Origin: Microbispora sp. NBC_01189
Lineage (GTDB): Bacteria; Actinomycetota; Actinomycetes; Streptosporangiales; Streptosporangiaceae
NCBI RefSeq assembly: GCF_036010665.1
Contig: NZ_CP108581.1
Span: 379,501-443,500 of the forward strand
Reading direction: 5' to 3'
Length of the DNA: 64,000 nucleotides
Both the position numbers and the translations under genes were made by a program. Within the stretch, counting starts at the first letter, position 1; each line of letters starts with the position of its first letter. Shown here one piece after another: positions 1 to 8,988 of the stretch. The notes beneath the pieces were generated by a model that had not been told where the DNA came from, made no database searches, and was given only the letters and a program-made list of their open reading frames with translations.

Positions 1-1
1 G

Positions 2-244
2 CTGTTCTCGGTGAACCAGGCGGGCGCCTGGCCCGCCGTACAGGCCGGGTGGCTGGTCGTACGGCTGCTCGCCGTCGCGATGCTGGCGCAGACGGTCGCG
101 ACGTTCGCCGAGGTCGCCGGTGGCCGGCGGGACGGCTGGGAGCCGACGCCCTGGCAGAAGAGCGTGCTCGCGGGCGTGCTCGGCGGCACGGCCCTGCTGC
201 TGCTGACCGCGGCCTACTACGGCCTGTTCGCATTTCCTTGGTAG
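2..244 (+). CDS. C-terminal end of a membrane protein (partial)
   Basis: Open from the left edge of the window and ending at TAG 242-244. The visible part is about 80 residues with two hydrophobic stretches: one around AGWLVVRLLAVAMLAQTVA, and one at the end around VLAGVLGGTALLLLTAAYYG. They are separated by a short hydrophilic loop (GGRRDGWEPTPWQK). It therefore looks like the last two transmembrane segments of an integral membrane protein. The family cannot be recognised from this fragment. The next gene starts about 100 bp downstream on the same strand. Confidence 0.6.
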   Translation: MFSVNQAGAWPAVQAGWLVVRLLAVAMLAQTVATFAEVAGGRRDGWEPTPWQKSVLAGVLGGTALLLLTAAYYGLFAFPW

Positions 245-348
245 CGCCTTCCCCTGGTAGGGCCGCGTCCCGGTCAAGATTCGGCAAGGGCTGGTCCGGC
301 TCGTGGCGGTCGCGGGTTTTCCGCGGTCCGTGTCGCTTCAATTGAGCC

Positions 349-1884
349 GTGGTCACCCCTGGTCTGACACGCCGGAAGGGCGCCGCGCAGGCGCCACGTC
401 GCGCCGGGCCGGCGCGCGGGGCCGTCGCGCTCATCGCCTGGGTGGCGCTGTCGGCGGTGCTGCCGGGCGCGGCGCACCTGCGCGCGGGCCGCCGCCGCGC
501 GGGGCTGATCCTCCTCGGTGTCCACCTGACCACGGTCGTCTGCGTCGCGGGCGTCGCCGCCGGCGCCGACGCGGGCCTCGCCGGGCGGGCGCTGGGGTGG
601 CTGAGCCAGATCTCCCTGGTCTTCGTGGCCTGTGCCGTCGCCTGGTTCTGGCTGGTCGTCCACTCGTACGTCGTCCTGCGCCCCGCGGCGCTGCCGCGCT
701 CGGGGCAGATCCTCACCGGGCTGGCCGCGGGCACGCTCGCGGTCGTCGTCGCGGTGCCGTTCGCGGTCGCCGCCCGGTACGTCGCCCTGTCCGAGCGGGC
801 GCTCGACGCGATCTTCACCTCGCCCGGCGGGGGCGGCCCGGCGGGCACCGCCGGGCCGGGGCCGGAGGATCCGTGGGCGGGCCGGGACCGGGTCAACGTG
901 CTGCTGCTCGGCGGCGACTGGGGCGCCGACCGGATCGGGATGCGCACCGACAGCGTCAACGTCGCCAGCGTCGATGTCCGCACGGGCCGCGCCGTGCTGC
1001 TCGGCCTGCCCCGCAACCTGGAGCACGTGCGGTTCCCTCCGGGCAGCCCGATGGCCGTCCGGTTCCCCTTCGGGTTCCGCCTTCCGGAGTACCGTCCCGG
1101 CTGGCGGGAGGACCTGCTGTTCTCGGTGTGGCAGTACGCCGACGACCACCCCGAGCTGTTCGGCGGACACCGGCACATGGGCGCCCAGGTCCTCAAGGAG
1201 ACGGTCGGCTACATCCTCGGCCTGCGGATCGACTGGTACGCGCTGGTCAACATCTGGGGCCTGGCGAAGATGATCGACGCTCTCGGCGGGATCGTGCTCA
1301 CCGTGGACCGCGACATCGTGTACGGCCGGTACGACGAGGGGATGGTCAGGGCCGGCACCCGCCGCCTGGACGGCACCGAGGCGCTGTGGTACGCCCGGTC
1401 CCGCACCCTCAGCGACGACTTCGACCGGATGCACCGTCAGCGGTGCCTGCTCGGCGCGCTGCTCGGCCAGGCCGACCCCGCGACGGTGCTGACGCGGTTC
1501 ACCCAGATCGCGGCGGCCACCCGCAGGCTCCTCAGCACCGACGTGCCGAGGCCCATGCTGGAGCACCTGGTGCCGCTGGCCTGGAAGGTCAAGCACACCG
1601 GGGTCACCAGCCTCCAGTTCGTGCCCCCGCTGGTCAATACCGCCTACCCGGACTGGGACCGGATCCGGCTGCTCACGGCGAGGGCGATCCGTGACTCGCT
1701 GGACGCCCAGACCACCTCTCCGGCCACCCCGTCGAGCGGCTCCCCAGCCGGTCCGGGGCGGCTCCGGCATCGGCACACTCCGCCGGCGCCCTCCCTCACG
1801 CCGGCGCCCGTGCCACCGTCGCCGGGGACGCCGAGCCCGATCGAGGACGGCTGCGGGGCGTCTCCCACGGCGACGGCGCGCTGA
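349..1884 (+). CDS. LCP (LytR-CpsA-Psr) family cell-wall glycopolymer transferase
   Basis: 511 residues with a GTG start. The N-terminal 160 residues hold about four hydrophobic segments, more than the single anchor usual for the family. The extracellular LCP domain runs from about residue 180 to 440. It shows the family blocks VNVLLLGGD, RTDSVNVASVDV, LGLPRN, LGGIVLTVD and the late RMHRQRCLLGALL. The arginines in RTDS, PRN, YARSR and HRQR are the expected pyrophosphate-binding positions. LCP proteins attach undecaprenyl-linked glycopolymers to peptidoglycan or other wall acceptors. The last 70 residues are a Pro/Ser/Thr-rich low-complexity tail. No neighbouring wall-polymer gene indicates which polymer it handles. 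Confidence 0.85.
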   Translation: MVTPGLTRRKGAAQAPRRAGPARGAVALIAWVALSAVLPGAAHLRAGRRRAGLILLGVHLTTVVCVAGVAAGADAGLAGRALGWLSQISLVFVACAVAWFWLVVHSYVVLRPAALPRSGQILTGLAAGTLAVVVAVPFAVAARYVALSERALDAIFTSPGGGGPAGTAGPGPEDPWAGRDRVNVLLLGGDWGADRIGMRTDSVNVASVDVRTGRAVLLGLPRNLEHVRFPPGSPMAVRFPFGFRLPEYRPGWREDLLFSVWQYADDHPELFGGHRHMGAQVLKETVGYILGLRIDWYALVNIWGLAKMIDALGGIVLTVDRDIVYGRYDEGMVRAGTRRLDGTEALWYARSRTLSDDFDRMHRQRCLLGALLGQADPATVLTRFTQIAAATRRLLSTDVPRPMLEHLVPLAWKVKHTGVTSLQFVPPLVNTAYPDWDRIRLLTARAIRDSLDAQTTSPATPSSGSPAGPGRLRHRHTPPAPSLTPAPVPPSPGTPSPIEDGCGASPTATAR

Positions 1885-1968
1885 ACACCCGCGTACGGGC
1901 GTGGCCCCCCGGCGGGGCCGGCCCGGCTCGACCGTCCGGCGCGACTGGAAGGCGTGCTCCCGTGTGGA

Positions 1969-2964
1969 TCAGACCTGGAACGACTCGCGGGCCATGCGGC
2001 GCACCCGGTCCTCGTCCACGGTGTGGCCGAGGCCGGGCTGGGTGAGCGGCACGGCGACGACCCCGCCGGACGCGCCCACCGGCGGGAGCACCACCTGCGC
2101 GCTGCGCGGCGGCTCGGCCACATCGCTGGGCAGGGTGCAGCCGGGCAGGCTGGCGACGGCGACCGTCGCGGCCCGGGCCAGGCCCGCGCCGAGGCCGCCG
2201 GCGCAGACGATGTCCCAGCCGGCCTCCGCCGCGTGGTCGTGCGCGCGCCGCACCGCGCCGAGCGAGCCGAACTTCGCGGGCCGCAGCAGCAGCGCCCGGC
2301 CCGCGCCGAGACACAACGCCTCGTCCAGCTCGGCCACGGAGGCCACCTCGACCGCGACCGCGGCCGACACCCGGTCCTGCAGGTCGGCGCTGGTCAGCAG
2401 GTCCTTGAAGGGGCGCTCGATGGCCACCACCCCGTAGGAGTCCAGCGCCTCCAGCTGGGAGATCTCGGTGTAGGCGCCGCGCCCGTCCACCGCGATGGCC
2501 AGACCGGGATAGGCCGCGCGCACGGCCCGCAGCGGCTCGACGTCCCAGCCGGGGTGGACGTCCAGCGTCACGTGCCCGTAGCCCGCGCAGACGTGCCGGT
2601 TCACCCGGGCGACCATGCTCTCCAGCGAACGGTCCGCCGTCAGCCTGACCGTCGCGATCAGCGACGTGCGGGTGCCGCCGAGGGCGTGGGCGAGCGGAAC
2701 GCCGTTCATGCGGCCCCACAGGTCCCAGCAGGCCATGTCACCGGCCACGCCGCCGGGATTGTCCCCCAGCTCCGACGGGTGTTCCCAGTCGATGCCGACG
2801 AGCGCGGGCAAAGCCCGCTCCAGCGGCCCGGCTCCGGCCGGATCGACGGCCTCGCCCCAGCCGACCATGCCGCCGTAGTCCGTGATCTTCACCAGGACGG
2901 TCTCCGGACGCCTGCCGTACGGCAGGGTCATCCTGAAGACCTCCAGCTCCCGGACACGCGGCAC
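1969..2964 (-). CDS. Enolase-superfamily (o-succinylbenzoate synthase-like) protein with lost catalytic lysines
   Basis: 331 residues from GTG 2964, chosen because AGGGATCC lies just upstream; the frame stays open further upstream but that part is not protein-like. The fold is clear: an N-terminal capping domain (to about 105), then blocks that align with OSBS/N-acylamino-acid racemase, such as HPGWDVEPLRAVRAAYP and the late GGLGAGLARAATVAVASLPG. The catalytic pattern is altered. The KxK lysines are replaced by T133 and D135 (VTLDV), and the second-lysine position in the NIKPGRVGG-like block is R228. D160 and E183 remain. It is therefore unlikely to be an ordinary MenC; it may be a pseudo-enzyme or have changed chemistry. 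No other menaquinone genes are nearby. Confidence 0.75.
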   Translation of the reverse strand: MPRVRELEVFRMTLPYGRRPETVLVKITDYGGMVGWGEAVDPAGAGPLERALPALVGIDWEHPSELGDNPGGVAGDMACWDLWGRMNGVPLAHALGGTRTSLIATVRLTADRSLESMVARVNRHVCAGYGHVTLDVHPGWDVEPLRAVRAAYPGLAIAVDGRGAYTEISQLEALDSYGVVAIERPFKDLLTSADLQDRVSAAVAVEVASVAELDEALCLGAGRALLLRPAKFGSLGAVRRAHDHAAEAGWDIVCAGGLGAGLARAATVAVASLPGCTLPSDVAEPPRSAQVVLPPVGASGGVVAVPLTQPGLGHTVDEDRVRRMARESFQV

Positions 2965-3061
2965 TCGGATCCCTCGTTTCTTCCCCTGTTTCCCCGCCGA
3001 CGGCCGTTCCGTGGCGCCGTGCCCGGACGACCGGGCTCCGCGGCGGGATTTGCGGGAGTCC

Positions 3062-4426
3062 CTAGACCTCAATGGTGCCCGGTTCGCGGCGGTGCTCGAA
3101 CCGGCCGCCCACGATCGCGGCCGTGACGGCCATGACGACCAGCAGGCCGAGGCACGTCACGTAGACCCACGACCTGCCCCCGTACGCCGCGAAAAGGGCG
3201 CCGGTGACCGCGACGGCGACGACCGCGAAGACCGATTCACCGATGCTCAGCGAGGCGCTGTTGCGGCCCGCCTCGCCCGGCGCGGACAGCTCCAGCACCA
3301 GCACCGCCAACGTCGGGAAGACCATGCCGATGCCGAGGCCCGCCACCAGCCAGCCCGCGAACGCCACGACGACCGGCGCGGCGGGGACGACCACAAGAGT
3401 GGTGACACAGATACCGGCGGCGATCAGCGTCGCGCCGAGACGGATGGTCAGCGCCCGCGCGTGGGGCCTGCGCCCCTGGATCCACGAGCCGAGCGACCAG
3501 GCGAGGGCCCCTCCGGTGAGCGCGAGACCGGCCTCGGCCGTGTTCAGGTGCCGCTCCCGGACCAGCATCAGCGGGACGAACACCTCGGCGGCGAAGAACG
3601 ACCCGGCGGCCAGGCCCCGCAGCGCGATCACCGTGGGCAGGCCCCGGGCGGCGCGCAGCGTGCCCCGGGGCAGCAGTCTCGGCAGCGCCAGCGCGAGGAC
3701 CACCAGCCCGGCGCCCGCCAGCAGGACCCCCGCGCCCGCCGCGCCGCTGCCGTACTGCAGCAGGGCCGCGCCGACGGCGGCGCACACGCCCCAGGCGAAC
3801 CGGGGCAGGAAGGCCCGGCCCATCGCCTCCCTCGGCCGCCCGGCCGGCGCGGGCAGGCCGCGCCACATCACCAGCGCGGCGGGGGCCGACAGCACCGCCA
3901 CGCCCAGGAAGATCCAGCGCCAGCTCCAGGACTCCGCCACGAAGCCGGTGATCGCCGGGCCGACCACCGACGGCAGCACCCAGGCCGCGGCCAGCGCCGA
4001 GAACACCCTCGGGTGCATGGCGGAGGGGTAGACCTGGGCGACGAGGACGTACAACGCCACGTTGAACAGGCCGCCGCCGAGTCCCTGGAGGAACCGGCCG
4101 GCGAGGAAGACCTCCATGGCGGGCGCGAACCCCGAGACGGCCAGCCCGGCGACGAACCCCCCGACCCCCGTCCACAGGGCGGGGAACGGCCCCCGAGCGT
4201 CGCTCCAGCGACCACCGGCCACCGTGGCGATGACGTTGGCCGCCATACCGCCGCTGAACGCGAGGCCGTAGAGGCGGTAGCCGTTCAGCTCCCGGCCGAT
4301 CAGCGGCATCGCGGTGGCCACCGCCAGATACTCGAATGCCACGAGCATCACCAGGGCCACGATCCCGACGCTCAGGGAGCGGTAACGCTGGCTGAAGACG
4401 GGTGGAGCGGACATTACCGAATTCAT
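3062..4426 (-). CDS. MFS transporter
   Basis: 454 residues. The start at ATG 4426 (MNSVMSAPP) is preceded by AAGG at an 8-nt spacing; longer open sequence upstream lies inside the VWA gene and is not protein-like. The protein is almost wholly hydrophobic, with about 12-14 transmembrane segments. It has the MFS loop-2/3 signature region (GGRWSDARGPFPALWTG) and an arginine-bearing helix 4 (AGRFLQGLGGGLFNVALYVLV). It resembles drug:H+ antiporter-type exporters of the DHA2/Bmr kind; the substrate is unknown. It begins 17 bp after the VWA gene stop, so it may be read through from the MoxR/VWA operon, although the function looks unrelated. Confidence 0.8.
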   Translation of the reverse strand: MNSVMSAPPVFSQRYRSLSVGIVALVMLVAFEYLAVATAMPLIGRELNGYRLYGLAFSGGMAANVIATVAGGRWSDARGPFPALWTGVGGFVAGLAVSGFAPAMEVFLAGRFLQGLGGGLFNVALYVLVAQVYPSAMHPRVFSALAAAWVLPSVVGPAITGFVAESWSWRWIFLGVAVLSAPAALVMWRGLPAPAGRPREAMGRAFLPRFAWGVCAAVGAALLQYGSGAAGAGVLLAGAGLVVLALALPRLLPRGTLRAARGLPTVIALRGLAAGSFFAAEVFVPLMLVRERHLNTAEAGLALTGGALAWSLGSWIQGRRPHARALTIRLGATLIAAGICVTTLVVVPAAPVVVAFAGWLVAGLGIGMVFPTLAVLVLELSAPGEAGRNSASLSIGESVFAVVAVAVTGALFAAYGGRSWVYVTCLGLLVVMAVTAAIVGGRFEHRREPGTIEV

Positions 4427-4443
4427 GATACGGACCTTACAAA

Positions 4444-5604
4444 TCAGTGCCCGGGTCGCGGCATCCGGCATTGTTCGTAGGACCGGCGCTCGATGGCGGC
4501 CGCCATCAGCTCGGGGAAGGCGTCCGGGGTGCAGGCGAAGGCCGGCACGCCCATCGCGGCCAGCGCCGCCGCGTTCTCGCGGTCGTACTGCGGCGCCCCC
4601 TCGTCCGACAGCGCGAGCAGCACGATCACCTGGACGCCGGCGGCGGTCATGGCGGCGATCCGGCACAGCATCTCCTCCCTCGGCCCTCCCTCGTAGAGGT
4701 CGCTGACCAGCAGGAGAATCGTGTCCGCCGGCCGGGTCACCAGGTTCTGGCAGTAGGCCACGGCCCGGTCGACGTCGGTGCCGCCGCCGAGCTGGGTGCC
4801 GAAGAGCACCTCGACGGGGTCACGCAGCTGGTCGGTGAGGTCCACCACGGCCGTGTCGAAGACCACGAGCGAGGTCCTGAGCGCGCGCATCGAGGCGAGC
4901 ACCGCGGCGAAGACGCCCGCGTACACCACCGAGGCGGCCATCGAACCGCTCTGGTCGACGGCCAGCACGACGTCCCGCCCAACACCCCGCTGCCCCCGGG
5001 CGTAACCGACGAGCCGGGACGGCACGACGGTCCCGCGCTCGGGCAGGTAGTTGCCGAGGTTCGCCCGGATCGTACGGTTCCAGTCGACCTCGGCCGCCCT
5101 CCTGGGCCGATGAGTCCTCGCCGAGCGGTCGAGCGCGCCGCTGACGGCCGCCAGGGTGCGGCGCGTCAGGCGCGCCTCCAGATCGCGCACGACCGTGCGC
5201 ACGACGGCCCTGGCCGACTCGCGGGCCCGCTCCGGCATCAGCCGGTTCAGCGACAACAGGGTGCCCACGAGATGGACGTCGGGCTCGACCGCCTCCAGCA
5301 TCTCGGGCTCCAGCAGCAGCCGGGTCAGGTCGAGCCGTTCGATGGCGTCCTTCTGCATGACCCGCACGACACCGGCGGGGAAGTGCTCCCTGATGTCCCC
5401 CAGCCAGCGGGCCACTCGCGGCGCCGACGCGCCGAGACCGGCTCCCCGCCGCTCCTGCTCGTCGTAGAGGGCCGAGAGCGCGGCGTCCATCCGCGCGTCG
5501 GCGCCCTCCAGCACCGTCTCCAGGCCCCCTTCCACGGCCCCCTCCGCCCCCGCGCCGCCCAGCGCCAGCCGCCAGCGGCGCAGCCGCTCCTCCTCGCCGC
5601 CCAT
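4444..5604 (-). CDS. VWA domain protein (MoxR-associated, CoxE-like)
   Basis: 386 residues. The helical N-terminal region (1-205) is followed by a von Willebrand factor A domain. The MIDAS metal site is intact: D217-Q-S219-G-S221, a threonine near 275 (GGGTDVD) and an aspartate near 308 (LLVSDLYEGG). It starts by TGATG overlap with the DUF5682 stop, which implies translational coupling. VWA proteins next to MoxR ATPases act as metal-dependent binding partners of the ATPase in chaperone-like or maturation complexes (family knowledge). The partner here is presumably the MoxR protein at 7921-8988. No signal peptide or membrane segment was seen, so it is predicted to be cytoplasmic. Confidence 0.85.
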   Translation of the reverse strand: MGGEEERLRRWRLALGGAGAEGAVEGGLETVLEGADARMDAALSALYDEQERRGAGLGASAPRVARWLGDIREHFPAGVVRVMQKDAIERLDLTRLLLEPEMLEAVEPDVHLVGTLLSLNRLMPERARESARAVVRTVVRDLEARLTRRTLAAVSGALDRSARTHRPRRAAEVDWNRTIRANLGNYLPERGTVVPSRLVGYARGQRGVGRDVVLAVDQSGSMAASVVYAGVFAAVLASMRALRTSLVVFDTAVVDLTDQLRDPVEVLFGTQLGGGTDVDRAVAYCQNLVTRPADTILLLVSDLYEGGPREEMLCRIAAMTAAGVQVIVLLALSDEGAPQYDRENAAALAAMGVPAFACTPDAFPELMAAAIERRSYEQCRMPRPGH

Positions 5605-7931
5605 CAGGCCCTCCCGCCCAGGATCTGCCGCACCGTCCGGACGGCCGCCGCCGCCAGCCGGTCGTCGTGGTCCGCCCCGTCGCCGGGTGCGGCGCCGGAT
5701 GCGGAGCCCGGCGATGAGCCGGAGCGGACCCGCCGGCCGATCATGCGCCGCTCCGGCGCCGGGAAGGCGCCGAACGTGCGCCGCAGCAGCGGCAGCACGT
5801 TCAGGAACTCGTCAGGCGACAGCCCGGTGAGCCAGGCGTCCACGACGGCGAGCAGGCGCGCGTCGTGGACGAGCAGCAGGCCGCCCCCGGACAGGAAGCC
5901 CTCCATCCAGGCCGCGGACCGGGCCGGGACGTTGCCGGGCGACATCGACCGCGCCATGCGGGCGGCCCCGTCGTCCTCCAGCGCCCCGGCGTCGAACAGG
6001 ATCCGCACGATCCGGCCGTCGAGCAGCCCCGGCAGGTCGTCGCGCCGGGCGATCCCGGACAACGTCGTGAGCCACCGGCCGTCTCCCATCAGCCCGGCCG
6101 CGGCGTGGACGCCGTCCACCAGCGCGGCCATCTCGCGGGCCGCGTCCTCGTCCAGCCCCGACAGGGCGGGGGACAGCCCGGCGCGGATCCGCGCCAGCAT
6201 CGACTCCGTGACGCCCGCGAGGCCCTCGGTGCCGCGCACGTCCCCGTACCGGCGGGTCCGCACGAGCGCGGGCAGCGCACCCATGAGATGGCGCACCTCG
6301 CCGTCGATCGCCGCCCGGTCCTCGATCATCCGCAGCACGTGCGGCAGCGCGCCGGGGAGATGGGCAGGCAGGCAGCGCTCGACCAGCGCGGCCAGTTCGG
6401 GCAGGCCCGCGCCGCCCGCGAGGTCGCGGACGCGGGCCGTCGCCGCCGCTTCGACCGTGATCCCCCAGACGGCGGCCTCGACGAGGGCCACATCGAGCTC
6501 CGGGCGCCACTCCAGCGACCAGGTCTCCTTGAACGTCCCCTTGCCGCGCGCCCGCCGCGGGGTTCCCCAGGGCACGTCCAGCAGGGTGAGCCGGTGCAGC
6601 AACCGGCTGCGGCCGAGGTCGAGCGGTTTGCGCAGGTCGAGGTCGTGCTCCCCGGTCAGGGCCGCCGGCTTCATGCGCAGCCGCCGCTGCTCGTCGCGCA
6701 GGTCCCGCCGCAGCGGCACCATCGGCGTGGAGTCCGGAACCCGGCCGAGCCGCTCCCCCACGACCATGCGCCGCTGGATCAGCTCGACCGGCAGTTCGTC
6801 GCCGCCGCACAGCACCGCCCTGACCGCCTCGGTGACCTCCGACAGCCCGGCGAGCGGCCTGCCGCGCAGCGCGGCCAGCCCCTCGGCCAGCCGTACGGCC
6901 TCGATGACGTGCGCGGACGAGACGGGCAGGTCCTCCTCGCGCAGGACCGCGGCCGCGCGGGCGAGCCAGCGCTCCACCGGCCGGTCGGGCGCCGTGAACA
7001 GGTGCTCGTACCACCCGGGCGCGGCGACGCCCGCGCCGTAGCCGGCGCCCGCCGCGAGCCGTCCGTGGGTCCACGGCACCCACGTCATCTCGACCCTGAC
7101 CCTGGGCAGGCCGCGCAGCAGCCGCTCGTCCTCCGCCGCCGAGGGCAGGCGGCCGGGCCCGTCCGTCGCGGCCGGGCCGGTCCCGGCCGGCGGAGCGGAC
7201 CCGCCGGCGTGACGTCCCGGCAGGGCCGAATCGGGCGGTGTCAGCTCGGGCGGTGTCAGCTCGGGCGGGGTCAGCTCGGGCAGGGTCAGCTCGGGCAGGG
7301 TCAGCGCGGGCAGGTGCCAGGCCCCGCAGACCACCACGATCCGGGCGAAACCCTCCCGCGCCGCCTTCCGCAGCGTCCTGCGCATGTACGCCTCGCGCCG
7401 GGCCTCCGTGCCCTCCGCGACGTGCCCGTCGCGTACGGCCCGCATCGCCTCGGCGACGACGTCGAGCGTCCCGGCCTCGCCCCGGTGCTCGACCAGGTCC
7501 TCCCACCACCGCTCCGGGTCGTCGTATCCCGCCGCGCGGGCCAGCTCGCCGATGGGGTCGCGGCGCACGGGGTCGGCGTCGAGCGCGAGGGCGCAGCCGG
7601 CGGGAAGGTCGCAGAACCGCACCTCGGCGCCCGCCCCGGTGGCGTAGACGACGGACTGCCACTCGGGTGAGAACTCCGCGAACGGCCAGAAGGCGGCCCG
7701 CGACGGCTGCCCCGGCACGTACGCCAGGAGCGCGACGGGCGGGCGCATGCCCGGGTCGGCGGCGAGCGCCACCAGGCCGTCGGCCTCGGGGGGGCCCTCG
7801 ACCAGCACGAGATCGGGCCCGATCCTGGTCAGCTCGTCACGCACCGCCCTGGCCGATCCCGGCCCGTGGTGCCGCACCCCGAGCACCCACACCCGCGGCC
7901 CGCCCCGGCCCGCACTCGTCTCAGCCGGCAT
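5604..7931 (-). CDS. DUF5682 family protein of the MoxR/VWA operon
   Basis: 775 residues. The N-terminus (VWVLGVRHHGPGSARAV, then LVLVEGPPEADGL) and the later VVCGAWH recall the conserved Gly-His motifs of the TIKI/TraB/ChaN-like superfamily. That is a resemblance only; no activity is established. The rest is mainly alpha-helical. Around residues 205-235 there is a tandem pentapeptide array (LTLPE/LTPPE, about five units) encoded by 15-bp repeats at 7235-7310. The gene overlaps the MoxR gene by 11 bp and the VWA gene by 1 bp, so it is the third cistron of the operon. In other actinobacteria this family is found with the same partners (family knowledge), but its role is not known. Confidence 0.8.
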   Translation of the reverse strand: MPAETSAGRGGPRVWVLGVRHHGPGSARAVRDELTRIGPDLVLVEGPPEADGLVALAADPGMRPPVALLAYVPGQPSRAAFWPFAEFSPEWQSVVYATGAGAEVRFCDLPAGCALALDADPVRRDPIGELARAAGYDDPERWWEDLVEHRGEAGTLDVVAEAMRAVRDGHVAEGTEARREAYMRRTLRKAAREGFARIVVVCGAWHLPALTLPELTLPELTPPELTPPELTPPDSALPGRHAGGSAPPAGTGPAATDGPGRLPSAAEDERLLRGLPRVRVEMTWVPWTHGRLAAGAGYGAGVAAPGWYEHLFTAPDRPVERWLARAAAVLREEDLPVSSAHVIEAVRLAEGLAALRGRPLAGLSEVTEAVRAVLCGGDELPVELIQRRMVVGERLGRVPDSTPMVPLRRDLRDEQRRLRMKPAALTGEHDLDLRKPLDLGRSRLLHRLTLLDVPWGTPRRARGKGTFKETWSLEWRPELDVALVEAAVWGITVEAAATARVRDLAGGAGLPELAALVERCLPAHLPGALPHVLRMIEDRAAIDGEVRHLMGALPALVRTRRYGDVRGTEGLAGVTESMLARIRAGLSPALSGLDEDAAREMAALVDGVHAAAGLMGDGRWLTTLSGIARRDDLPGLLDGRIVRILFDAGALEDDGAARMARSMSPGNVPARSAAWMEGFLSGGGLLLVHDARLLAVVDAWLTGLSPDEFLNVLPLLRRTFGAFPAPERRMIGRRVRSGSSPGSASGAAPGDGADHDDRLAAAAVRTVRQILGGRA

Positions 7932-8988
7932 CGCGGCAGGCCCGGTAGAAGTCGCGCCAGTCGTCGCGGTCGCGGACGACGGTCTCCAGGTATTCCTGCC
8001 ACACCACGCGGTCGGACACCGGGTCCTGGACCACGGCTCCCAGGATGCCGCCCGCGATGTCGGCCGGGCGCAGCACGCCGTCGCCGAAGTGGGCGGCGAG
8101 CACGATCCCGCCGGTGACGACCGAGATGGCCTCCGCCGTGCTGAGCGTGCCGGTGGGCGACTTGACCTTGGTCCGCCCGTCGGCGGTCACTCCCGCGCGC
8201 AGCTCGCGGAAGACCGTCACCACCCGGCGGATCTCCGCCAGCCCGGTGACGGTCTCCGGCAGCTCCAGGGAGCGGCCGAGCTGCGCCACCCGACGGGCCA
8301 CGATGTCGACCTCCTCCTCCAGGCTGGCCGGGACCGGCAGCACGACCGTGTTGAACCGCCTGCGCAGCGCGCTCGACAGGTCGTTGACCCCGCGGTCGCG
8401 GTCGTTGGCGGTGGCGATGACGTTGAAGCCCTTGGCCGCCTGCACCTCCTCCCCCAGTTCCGGGATCGGCAGCATCTTCTCCGACAGCACGGTGATCAGC
8501 GCGTCCTGTACGTCGGACGGCATGCGGGTGAGTTCCTCGACCCGGGCCAGCCGTCCCTCCGCCATCGCACGCATGACCGGGCTCGGCGTCAGCGCCTGGC
8601 GGGAGGGACCCTCCGACAGCAGCCGCGCGTAGTTCCACCCGTAGCGGACCGCCTCCTCCGCCGTGCCGGCCGTGCCCTGCACGAGCAGGGTCGAGTCACC
8701 GCAGATCGCCGCGGCGAGGTGCTCCGACAGCCAGGTCTTGGCCGTGCCCGGCACGCCGAGCAGCAGCAGCGCCCGGTCGGTGGCGAGCGTCGCCACCGCG
8801 ACCTCGACGATCCTGCGCGGGCCGACGTACTTCGGCGTGATCTGGCCGCCGTCTCCCAGCACGTAGGTCGTCACCGCCCAGGGCGAGAGCCGCCAGCCCG
8901 GCGGGCGCGGCCGGTCGTCGGTCTTCGCGAGGATCGCCAGCTCGTCGGCGAACTGGTGCTCCGCGTGCGGGCGCAGAACGGTGGTCAC
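7921..8988 (-). CDS. MoxR-family AAA+ ATPase
   Basis: 355 residues from GTG 8988, which overlaps the preceding stop as GTGA. An open frame continues upstream but lies antisense-frame inside the DUF5691 gene. Walker A is GVPGTAKT (residues 78-85). The Walker B region reads LARVEELTRMP, with a Glu-Glu pair in place of the common DE. Sensor 1 and the arginine segment follow as NVIATANDRDRGVNDLSSALRRRFN. MoxR ATPases work as hexameric remodellers with VWA-domain partners to mature or insert cofactors into client proteins. The partner is encoded two genes downstream. The client is not evident from the sequence. Confidence 0.9.
   Translation of the reverse strand: MTTVLRPHAEHQFADELAILAKTDDRPRPPGWRLSPWAVTTYVLGDGGQITPKYVGPRRIVEVAVATLATDRALLLLGVPGTAKTWLSEHLAAAICGDSTLLVQGTAGTAEEAVRYGWNYARLLSEGPSRQALTPSPVMRAMAEGRLARVEELTRMPSDVQDALITVLSEKMLPIPELGEEVQAAKGFNVIATANDRDRGVNDLSSALRRRFNTVVLPVPASLEEEVDIVARRVAQLGRSLELPETVTGLAEIRRVVTVFRELRAGVTADGRTKVKSPTGTLSTAEAISVVTGGIVLAAHFGDGVLRPADIAGGILGAVVQDPVSDRVVWQEYLETVVRDRDDWRDFYRACRDAG

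Noticed and set aside
274..1776. Long open frame on the minus strand opposite the LCP gene
   Set aside because: It follows the high-GC antisense pattern of the LCP gene, is rich in Arg/Gly/Pro/His, and has no domain signature.
1969..2964. Annotation as menC (o-succinylbenzoate synthase)
   Set aside because: The catalytic KxK and second lysine are absent, and no menaquinone genes are nearby.
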